From positions 1 through 5,596 of the forward strand of contig SXIZ01000147.1 of the NCBI GenBank assembly GCA_005779525.1: a stretch of 5,596 nt of DNA, given 5' to 3'. Below the pieces are notes generated by a model. It made no database searches, was not told where the DNA came from, and was given only the letters and a program-made list of their open reading frames with translations. This DNA comes from Methylococcaceae bacterium. Lineage in GTDB: Bacteria; Pseudomonadota; Gammaproteobacteria; Methylococcales; Methylomonadaceae. Of the stretch, positions 1-5,596 are shown piece by piece. Made by a program: the position numbers and the translations under genes. Numbering within the stretch: position 1 is the first letter of the stretch; the number at the start of each line of letters is the position of its first letter.

Positions 1-1
1 G

Positions 2-439
2 GCGCGTGCGGGTGAACAAGGTCGCGGTTTTGCGGTGGTCGCTGATGAAGTCAGAACCTTAGCCAGCCGCACACAAAATTCCACACTGGAAATTCAAAAA
101 ACCATAGAACGTCTGCAAGCACGCGCTGAACAGGCGGTAAAAGTAATGGAAAATGGCAAAGTACAAGCCAATCAAAGCGTGCAACAAGCCGCTTCATCTT
201 ATGGCGCGATTGAAACCATTACTCAGAAAATTGATACGATTAATGATATGAATAATTTAATTGCCAGTGCAGCTGAAGAACAAACCGCAGTGGCCGAGGA
301 GATTAATCGCAATATCAATAATATTAATCAAGTCACGCAAGAAACCTTTAACGGCGTCCACCAATCCGCGCTAGCCTGCGAGGAATTACTGCAGTTAACA
401 GCACAATTACGCGCCAGTATTGCGCAATTTAAAACTTAA
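2..439 (+). CDS. Methyl-accepting chemotaxis protein, C-terminal part (5' end outside window)
   Basis: Cytoplasmic signalling domain of a chemoreceptor, which passes ligand signals to the CheA-CheW array. The reading frame is open from the first bases and ends with TAA at 437-439, giving 145 visible codons. The start lies upstream of the window. The first visible residues, ARAGEQGRGFAVVADEVRTL, are the hallmark hairpin-tip sequence (MCPsignal family) that contacts CheA and CheW. The descending helix follows, with long heptad-like stretches. It contains ASAAEEQTAVAEEI, which fits the usual adaptation (methylation) site pattern of a Glu/Gln pair flanked by small residues. The C-terminus ends QLRASIAQFKT, so there is no NWETF-like pentapeptide tether for CheR/CheB. 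The sensory and membrane portions are not visible, so the ligand cannot be guessed. The GTG at 35 is an internal Val codon and not a start. The family assignment is very secure. Confidence 0.96.
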   Translation, partial: ARAGEQGRGFAVVADEVRTLASRTQNSTLEIQKTIERLQARAEQAVKVMENGKVQANQSVQQAASSYGAIETITQKIDTINDMNNLIASAAEEQTAVAEEINRNINNINQVTQETFNGVHQSALACEELLQLTAQLRASIAQFKT

Positions 440-460
440 TTGATAAAAGTTGTACCCTAC

Positions 461-509
461 CGCTCCAGTCGTCGTTTAACTTTTGAGCAATAAACGACGA
501 CTGGGAGCG
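461..509. repeat. Long imperfect inverted repeat after the chemoreceptor gene; possible terminator
   Basis: The left arm CGCTCCAGTCGTCGTTTA (461-478) pairs with the right arm TAAACGACGACTGGGAGCG (491-509) over 18 base pairs, with one extra G bulged in the right arm and a 12-base loop. It begins 21 bases after the chemoreceptor stop codon, where a transcription terminator would be expected. Neither strand has a clear U-tract after the stem, so a standard intrinsic terminator is not fully supported. It may instead be a dispersed palindromic repeat (REP-like), an mRNA 3'-end stabiliser, or a bidirectional hairpin. The hairpin itself is plain in the sequence, but its role is inferred. Confidence 0.6.
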
Positions 510-543
510 ATAACAGGAATTTAAAATAAATTGCCGATCAGGA

Positions 544-600
544 GGTTTAGCTATCTTAATCCCGCTAAGCCAAACAGCGTTCCGCATTTCCGAGACGCTG
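544..600 (+). promoter_or_regulatory. Tandem hairpin pair in the intergenic region (candidate structured RNA)
   Basis: Two stem-loops lie three bases apart. The first is an 8-bp stem (544-551 with 564-571) with a 12-base loop. The second is a 6-bp perfect stem (575-580 with 595-600) with a 14-base loop. CTTAA at 555-559, in the first loop, is complementary to TTAAG at 604-608 just after the second stem, so a pseudoknot or an alternative fold is possible. The strand is assigned + because the downstream operon is on that strand, and the same stems would form on the other strand. I do not recognise a known RNA family. Function and transcription are unknown. Confidence 0.3.
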
Positions 601-640
601 AACTTAAGAAGGGTAGGCAAGGCAATCATGATTAACACAC

Positions 641-670
641 TTGACTGAGCTAGAAGTGATCGTTTTGAAT
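641..670 (+). promoter_or_regulatory. Weak candidate sigma-70 promoter for the sensor operon
   Basis: TTGACT (641-646) resembles a -35 box. TTGAAT (665-670), 18 bases further on, is a poor -10 box. If used, transcription would start near 677, leaving a leader of roughly 140 bases before the possible leader ORF at 820. A weaker alternative is TTGCCG (531-536) with TATCTT (552-557) at 15-base spacing. Neither is strong, so the true promoter may lie elsewhere or use another sigma factor. Confidence 0.2.
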
Positions 671-819
671 CAAGATCAACGGGTTTTAGTCCATACTAGC
701 TAACCGTCCAGATAACTCAGGATTAATTGCATAATGCAGAACGAGCCCAGAACATGAGTCGCTATCCAACAAGTTAATTTTGCCCGAGTACTCGAGACGC
801 CCAACCTAATGGAATCAGG

Positions 820-897
820 ATGAAACACATTAACTCCAAACGCATCGCCCTGTTTGCTCTTACCAGCCTACGCTTACCTGCACGCAATACGCCATAA
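820..897 (+). CDS. Possible 25-residue leader peptide upstream of the MASE1 sensor
   Basis: A short ORF opens at ATG 820 and stops at TAA 895-897, four bases before the ATG at 902. A purine-rich stretch GGAATCAGG (811-819) precedes it and could act as a ribosome binding site. The peptide begins MKHINSKRIALFALTSL, with a basic N-terminus followed by a hydrophobic run like the front of a signal peptide, and ends RLPARNTP. The next frame continues with LLPAYAYLHA, which looks like a signal-peptide cleavage region. The ORF may therefore be a frameshifted remnant of a secreted protein's start and not a working leader. As neither start candidate of the next gene has a good ribosome binding site of its own, translation of this ORF could deliver ribosomes to 902 (translational coupling). 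No homolog is recognised, and it could be chance. Confidence 0.3.
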   Translation: MKHINSKRIALFALTSLRLPARNTP

Positions 898-901
898 ACC
901 C

Positions 902-2461
902 ATGCCAATGATTTACACTTGGTCTGATACCTTAAAAATACTGTTACTGGCCTTAATTTATCATATCGCCATACGCTTAGTGATCGGCTACCTCACCGCC
1001 GATGGTTTTATATCGATAATTTGGATACCCAGCGGGATTGGTTTTGCGACACTCCTACTCAAAGGTAAAAAGTTTTGGCTCGGAATTTTTTTAGGCGCTG
1101 TTTCCGCCTACCTGAGCTTTGATCGCCCACTTCCGTTAGCCGCACTGGTCGCTCTTAGCAATTGCGCCGAATCATTAGTTGGCAGTTGGTTGTTGCTAAA
1201 AAATCCGCGCTTTGATCGACATCTACATCATATTTATGATTTCAATCGCTTGATGTTGGTTGGTAGCGTAAGTGCTGCCTTAGCGGCGTTCATCGGGGTG
1301 TTAAGCTTAAAACTGTCCGCGACGCCGCCAGACAATTTCTTCTTAGCTTTCCGCCTATGGTGGATGGGTAATTTTCTCGGCATCGTGGTGATCACCCCCA
1401 TTATCTTAATCTGGCGAAAAATACCCAGAGACTGGCTGAGTGCGAAACATCTACCGGAAGCGCTATTATTTATCTGTCTAGCGTTTTTATGTGGACAACT
1501 GGTTTTTTACAACTGGTTCTCTGCAAGCTTGGGCTTTATTGCTCGAGATTATTGGGCCTTTATGTTTGCCATTTGGGGGGCTTCCCGCTTTGGACGTCAT
1601 GGTGCATTATTTATTGTTGGCCTGTTCGCGCTGCAAGGTTTGCTCGGCGCACTGAGTGGACAAGGAATTTTTAGCACGGATATTGAGTCCACACGCCTAT
1701 CAAATTACTGGTTTTTCATCATTATTCTGGCGATTGTTAGCTTATCGCTGTCATTAGTTCTGGAAGGTTGGCGCCATGCTTTGTTAGTTGCGCGTAATGC
1801 CGAACGCGAAGCCATTCATCAAATGCAAAGTGCTGAAAATGCTCGGCAGGAATTATGGCATGCCTTCAAAAAACAACAAGAAACGGAAAACTTTCTGAAG
1901 CATGAGCGCGATTTAAATAAACTGTATCTGAATACCGTAGCAGCGATTGTGGTCGTCTTGGATATTCAGGGGACTATTCGTATGATTAACCGTAAAGGAT
2001 GCGAAATTTTAGGCCATACCGAAACTGAACTATTAGGTAAAAACTGGTTTAGCTATTGCCTCCCCCAACCTAAAGGCTTAAGCCAGCAGCTCCCCTTATT
2101 TCAGCAATTAATTCAAAATCCGTACACCGACAACGCCTATTTAGAAAATGAAATCATTACGCGTCAGGGTCAGACCCGTTTGGTTGCATGGCATCATCAT
2201 CCTTTGAATGACCCACAAGGCAATATTACTGGGATTTTAAGTTCCGGCGAAGATATTACCGAGCGCAAATATGCTGAAACACAATTAACGATGCAAATGG
2301 CCGAACTACAACGCTGGCATAACGTCACATTAAACCGAGAAGCGCGTATTATCGAGCTCAAACAAGAGATCAATTATTTACTAAGCCAGCTGCAACAAGC
2401 CCCCCGCTTTACTAGCCTACTTGAAGCAGATCAGCAACTTGGGGATAAGGGGAACTCATGA
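902..2461 (+). CDS. MASE1-PAS membrane sensor protein without an output domain
   Basis: Inner-membrane sensory protein of 519 residues, counted from ATG 902. Residues about 8-290 form a MASE1 domain, a multi-helix integral-membrane sensor usually fused to GGDEF, EAL or histidine kinase modules. Landmarks are IWIPSGIG near 40-47, LWWMGNFLGIVVITP near 152-166 and WAFMFAIWGASRFG near 218-231, with about eight membrane helices. The Asp usual after WW-x-G is Asn157 here. A coiled coil (about 290-335) leads to one PAS domain (about 336-456, closing with EDITERK). A helical tail (about 464-503) follows, with the pattern W..VTL.REARI.ELK.EIN.LL...APR. No GGDEF, EAL, kinase or methyltransferase domain follows, and the TGA overlaps the next start. 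The start is uncertain. TTG 854 would add 16 residues but has no visible ribosome binding site. ATG 902 sits four bases after the possible leader ORF, and ATG 908 is also possible. The domains are secure, while an accessory sensor role is inferred. Confidence 0.9.
   Translation: MPMIYTWSDTLKILLLALIYHIAIRLVIGYLTADGFISIIWIPSGIGFATLLLKGKKFWLGIFLGAVSAYLSFDRPLPLAALVALSNCAESLVGSWLLLKNPRFDRHLHHIYDFNRLMLVGSVSAALAAFIGVLSLKLSATPPDNFFLAFRLWWMGNFLGIVVITPIILIWRKIPRDWLSAKHLPEALLFICLAFLCGQLVFYNWFSASLGFIARDYWAFMFAIWGASRFGRHGALFIVGLFALQGLLGALSGQGIFSTDIESTRLSNYWFFIIILAIVSLSLSLVLEGWRHALLVARNAEREAIHQMQSAENARQELWHAFKKQQETENFLKHERDLNKLYLNTVAAIVVVLDIQGTIRMINRKGCEILGHTETELLGKNWFSYCLPQPKGLSQQLPLFQQLIQNPYTDNAYLENEIITRQGQTRLVAWHHHPLNDPQGNITGILSSGEDITERKYAETQLTMQMAELQRWHNVTLNREARIIELKQEINYLLSQLQQAPRFTSLLEADQQLGDKGNS
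2447..2453 (+). promoter_or_regulatory. Ribosome binding site inside the MASE1 gene for the downstream sensor kinase
   Basis: AAGGGGA lies four bases before ATG 2458, within the last codons of the upstream gene. It supports 2458 as the start over the later in-frame ATG at 2467. Together with the ATGA overlap (2458-2461) it indicates translational coupling of the two sensor genes. Confidence 0.65.
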
Positions 2462-5400
2462 AGCACATGGCTAGACTGCTTTTCCCTTGGATGCTAGGGT
2501 GCTTGGGTTGTTTGAGCACACACGTTGCATATGCAAAATTTACGGCCCCCACCGATACTTTGCAAGTCGTCTTAGATGATAATTACCCACCTTACGTGTT
2601 TCGTACGCCCGATGGTGCCTTACAAGGTTATGTCATCGATAGCTGGCGGCTTTGGCAAAAAAAAACGGGTATTCCAGTGGAATTCACCGGAACCGACTGG
2701 CACAAGGCCTTGGAATTGATGCAAGAAGGTAAAGCCGATGTCATCGATACTATTTTTGAGACCCCGGAGCGTGATCGCTTTTTGAATTTTACCCCAGCTT
2801 ATGCCACGCTCCCGGTATCGATCTATGTGCATGGGGATATTGCTGGGATTAGCGATCTCAAAACGCTAAATGGCTTTGTGGTCGGGGTCAAAGCCGGAGA
2901 TGCATGTATTGAGCATTTACAGCAAGCGAATATTACCCGCTTAGAATACTTTGATAACTACCAATCGCTTATTGATGCTGGTGCCGTACATAAAATCAAG
3001 ATTTTTTGTCTGGATGATGCGCCAGCAGACTTTTTACTCTACAAATCCGATCAATATACGGACTTTCGGCATGCGTTTACCTTGTATGACGGTCAATTTC
3101 ATCGCGGGGTCGCCAAAGACACCCCCAACATTTTGGAGCTAGTTAACCAAGGGTTTGCTGCAATTTCTGAAAGTGAATATCAAGAATTACACGACAAATG
3201 GCTGGGAAAAAAACTCATTGCCTTTTCTTCGATAAAAAAGATACTTTCCATTTTATTGCTTGCCTTCTGTGTCGCTATCGTATTGTTTATCTTTAATTTA
3301 GTGTTGCGCCGCAAAATTAAATTACGCACCGTCGAATTAATGCAAGAACGTAGCAAGCTAAAAACCTTGCTTGAAAATCTGCAAATGAATGAGCAGCAAT
3401 TGCGCAATAGCGAAAATAATTTTCGCCAATTATTTCTCACCTCACAAATCTCCATCTGGCATGAAGACTTTTCCGAGGTCTATCAGCAGTTAAATGCGCT
3501 GCGCTTTAACAATATTGGTGACCTCAAAACGTACTTTAAACAACATCCCGACTTTACCCAACAATTAGCAGATTCGATATTCATCACTGAAGTTAATCCA
3601 GCTACATTGATTTTGTTTGGCGCAACTACGCAGGAAGAATTGTTCACGCATATTAATCAAGTCTGTCAATCACAACGTTTAGAGCTATTTATCGCACAGT
3701 GTTGTGCATTTTGGGACAAACAAAGCGCCTTTCGCATGGAAGTCAGCTATGAAAACTTGCAGGGACAACTTTTGCATCTGATCGTTTCGATGCCAATCGC
3801 GCAAAATTTTGAACACGCGCGCTGTATTCCGGTTTCTCTACTGGATATTACCCAGCAAAAAAATAGAGAAGCCAATTTGCAGCAGGCGCAGCAAGAATCT
3901 AATCGTTTGCTCACTGAATCCCAACACTTGCGGCAAGCGTTATTGAGTTTATTGGAAGACCAAAATCACAGCCAACAAGCCTTAAAAGCCAATGAAATGC
4001 TATTTCGACATACCTTTGAGCAGGCAGCGGTAGGGATGTCACACATTGATTTAGCAGGAAACTTCATCCGGGTTAACCAACGCCAGTGTGATATTTTAGG
4101 TTATAGCGCTGACGAGCTGTTACACATTAACTATCAAACCATTACCCATCCAGAGGATGTGCAACAAAATCGTACCCTATTGCAACAATTACTCGCAGAA
4201 GAGTTTCCCAACTTTACGGTTGAAAATCGCTATCTACGCAAAGATTCTACTATTATTTGGGTGCAATTAACGGTTGCACTGGTGAAAACCTCGTCAGAGC
4301 AAGCCGGGTATTTTATTGCCGTGATTGAAGATATCAATCAACGTAAAAATGCCGAAATCGCTCTTCAAAACAGCGAATATCAATTCCGCCAACTATTTGA
4401 GCTTTCGCCGATCCCGCTCGCGTTTAACACCAAAAGTGGGACCATTATGAAACTGAATGAAAGTTTTATCCAAACCTTTGGTTATACACAACTGGACATC
4501 CCCACCGTCGACGCGTGGTGGCCACTCGCTTATCCCGATGCAGAATATCGTCAATGGGTCATGGATACCTGGCTAACAGAAACTACCCGCGCTGAGGTCA
4601 CTCAAACCCAAATCATCCCCCATGAGTATCGCATTCACTGCAAAAATGGCGTGGAACGCACGGTAGAGGCCTCGGGAATTATTCTAGGAGAAAACATTCT
4701 AATCACGTTTCTCGATATGACCGAACGGGTACAAGCCAATGCCAAAGCTAAGGAATTACTGGAACGCTTACAACTGTTAGCGGAACATATTCCGGGTTTT
4801 ATTTATCAATTTCATCAACGTACCGATGGCAGTAGTCACTTTCCGTATGCCAGCGCGGGCATACAGGAAATCTATGGCTGTCGCCCTGAACAGGTCAGTG
4901 AGGATGCCAGTCGCATATTTAACCTTATCCATCCAGAAGATTTTGTCAGTGTTTACGAGTCCATTACTGAATCCGCCAATACCCTCGACGATTGGCATGC
5001 CGAATATCGTGTACTCCTCCCGCAGCAAACTATTATTTGGGTCGAAGGCCATGCGACCCCGGTCAAAAATCCCGACCAAAGTGTCACTTGGCATGGCTAT
5101 ATTAACAACGTCACTGAACGCAAAGCCGCAAGAGAACAATTACAAAAATTGTCCTTAGCCGTAGAACAAAACCCCATCGGTATCATTATTACTGATATCA
5201 ATTCTAAAATTGAGTATGCCAATGCCGCATTTGCCAAAATCAGTGGCTACAGCCAAGCGGAAATCATTGGGCAGAGCCCCAATATGTTGCGTTCGGATAA
5301 GATCCCAGAAACAACCTACCAACAACTCTGGCAAACCATCAAATCGGGTAACATTTGGCACGGACAATTAATCAACCGTCATAAATCAGGCACCGAATAT

Positions 5401-5596
5401 TATATTCATTCTCAAATTGCACCGATTCGACAAAACGATGGTCGTATTACCCATTACTTAGGCATCGAAGAGGATATCACCGAAAAAATCCGCATTAACC
5501 TGGAATTAGAACACTATCGCGACCACCTGGAGGATCTAGTCGAACAGCGTACCCAACAACTCGCCGAAGCCAAAATTGCCGCCGAAGAAGCCAATA
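2458..5596 (+). CDS. Membrane sensor, probably a (hybrid) histidine kinase: periplasmic solute-binding domain plus five PAS domains (3' end outside window)
   Basis: 1046 codons are visible without a stop. Residues 1-26 are a signal peptide with cleavage likely after VAYA. Residues about 34-250 are a family-3 solute-binding (SBP_bac_3) domain, recognised by DDNYPPYVF, DVIDTIFETPERDRFLNFT (Arg105 is the likely ligand-carboxylate contact), VGVKAGDACI and FHRGV. Cys150 and Cys184 could form a periplasmic disulfide. One membrane helix spans about 262-283, followed by a coiled coil. Five PAS domains follow at about 318-468, 513-631, 639-757, 770-889 and 896-1010, most closing in a D-I/V/M-T-E/Q-R/K type motif. 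The first is the variant with WHEDFSEV and a GDLKTYFKQHPDF segment. From 1012 a coiled coil with LEDLVEQRTQQLAEAK and AAEEAN is the linker that typically precedes HisKA (SEIRTPMN-type) kinase cores, so a kinase, perhaps with receiver domains, should follow beyond the edge. A diguanylate cyclase is a less likely alternative. The ligand is unknown, possibly an amino acid or other small polar solute. Confidence 0.93.
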   Translation, partial: MKHMARLLFPWMLGCLGCLSTHVAYAKFTAPTDTLQVVLDDNYPPYVFRTPDGALQGYVIDSWRLWQKKTGIPVEFTGTDWHKALELMQEGKADVIDTIFETPERDRFLNFTPAYATLPVSIYVHGDIAGISDLKTLNGFVVGVKAGDACIEHLQQANITRLEYFDNYQSLIDAGAVHKIKIFCLDDAPADFLLYKSDQYTDFRHAFTLYDGQFHRGVAKDTPNILELVNQGFAAISESEYQELHDKWLGKKLIAFSSIKKILSILLLAFCVAIVLFIFNLVLRRKIKLRTVELMQERSKLKTLLENLQMNEQQLRNSENNFRQLFLTSQISIWHEDFSEVYQQLNALRFNNIGDLKTYFKQHPDFTQQLADSIFITEVNPATLILFGATTQEELFTHINQVCQSQRLELFIAQCCAFWDKQSAFRMEVSYENLQGQLLHLIVSMPIAQNFEHARCIPVSLLDITQQKNREANLQQAQQESNRLLTESQHLRQALLSLLEDQNHSQQALKANEMLFRHTFEQAAVGMSHIDLAGNFIRVNQRQCDILGYSADELLHINYQTITHPEDVQQNRTLLQQLLAEEFPNFTVENRYLRKDSTIIWVQLTVALVKTSSEQAGYFIAVIEDINQRKNAEIALQNSEYQFRQLFELSPIPLAFNTKSGTIMKLNESFIQTFGYTQLDIPTVDAWWPLAYPDAEYRQWVMDTWLTETTRAEVTQTQIIPHEYRIHCKNGVERTVEASGIILGENILITFLDMTERVQANAKAKELLERLQLLAEHIPGFIYQFHQRTDGSSHFPYASAGIQEIYGCRPEQVSEDASRIFNLIHPEDFVSVYESITESANTLDDWHAEYRVLLPQQTIIWVEGHATPVKNPDQSVTWHGYINNVTERKAAREQLQKLSLAVEQNPIGIIITDINSKIEYANAAFAKISGYSQAEIIGQSPNMLRSDKIPETTYQQLWQTIKSGNIWHGQLINRHKSGTEYYIHSQIAPIRQNDGRITHYLGIEEDITEKIRINLELEHYRDHLEDLVEQRTQQLAEAKIAAEEAN

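Larger units (their letters stand above)
510..819. other. Long intergenic region with several hairpins, no protein gene seen
   Basis: About 310 bases between the 461-509 repeat and the possible leader ORF, with only very short ORFs. The most structured part is 544-600. GGTTTAGC (544-551) pairs with GCTAAGCC (564-571) through eight pairs including one G-U. Three bases later CAGCGT (575-580) pairs with ACGCTG (595-600). Further on, ACGGGTT (679-685) pairs with AACCGT (702-707) with one bulge, enclosing TAGT/ACTA (687-690/695-698) around a CCAT loop. CGAGTACTCG at 785-794 is a perfect palindrome. I compared the stretch with the conserved cores I know of c-di-GMP-I, TPP, glycine, cobalamin and glutamine riboswitches and found no match. 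It could be a 5' leader of the downstream sensor operon, a small RNA gene, or decayed sequence. Confidence 0.45.

Noticed and set aside
429..638. 69-codon minus-strand ORF over the chemoreceptor 3' end and the inverted repeat
   Set aside because: It runs through the hairpin, lacks a ribosome binding site, and its translation shows no domain or membrane pattern.
510..640. Known riboswitch (c-di-GMP-I, glutamine, TPP, glycine)
   Set aside because: Hairpins exist, but I could not find the conserved core sequences of these classes, so no known class is claimed.
638..703. Short PAS-like reading (EVIVLNQDQRVLVHTS) in the intergenic region
   Set aside because: It resembles the beginning of a PAS strand, but the open frame is only about 24 codons between stops with no further PAS sequence around it. 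It may be a gene remnant, but chance is as likely.
1489..1674. 61-codon plus-strand ORF inside the MASE1 gene
   Set aside because: Out-of-frame shadow of a well-supported transmembrane domain.
2620..2832. Minus-strand ORF opposite the solute-binding domain
   Set aside because: Shadow of a strongly recognised coding frame, with no independent support.
4777..5158. Overlapping ORFs of 120 codons (minus strand) and 110 codons (plus strand) within the PAS array
   Set aside because: Both are shadows of PAS4. The main frame has clear PAS motifs (YASAGIQEIYG, IHPEDF, NVTERK) while these translations have none.
5155..5367. Minus-strand 70-codon ORF opposite the fifth PAS domain
   Set aside because: The plus-strand frame is a textbook PAS domain here, and the minus-strand ORF has no domain signal or start context.

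Overview
The window looks like chromosomal DNA of a gammaproteobacterium with moderate to slightly low GC content. The codon style and the density of PAS/MASE1/chemoreceptor signalling proteins would fit a large environmental genome such as the Beggiatoa/Thiothrix type, but that is an impression and not a taxonomic identification. All supported genes are on the + strand, and no mobile element, CRISPR array, tRNA or rRNA was recognised.

Layout: (1) 2-439 is the C-terminal end of a methyl-accepting chemotaxis protein cut by the window edge. (2) 440-819 has no convincing protein gene. It holds a long imperfect inverted repeat just after the chemoreceptor stop (461-509), a tandem pair of hairpins (544-600), a third hairpin (679-707), a perfect 10-base palindrome (785-794) and a weak candidate promoter. 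(3) 820-897 is a possible 25-codon leader ORF that stops four bases before the ATG of the next gene. (4) 902-2461 encodes a membrane sensor with an N-terminal MASE1 domain, one PAS domain and a coiled-coil tail, but no catalytic output domain. (5) 2458-5596 encodes, from an ATGA overlap, a very large membrane sensor: signal peptide, periplasmic family-3 solute-binding domain, one membrane helix, five PAS domains in a row and the start of the coiled coil that normally leads into a histidine kinase core. It runs off the right edge.

The 4-base overlap means that the MASE1-PAS protein and the solute-binding PAS protein are probably made from one mRNA in matched amounts. The first has inputs but no output. 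The second has a periplasmic ligand-binding input and most likely a kinase output beyond the window. The simplest reading is a split receptor, in which the MASE1-PAS protein is an accessory sensor subunit that modulates its downstream partner. That is inference from architecture and gene order. The chemoreceptor is probably a separate transcription unit.
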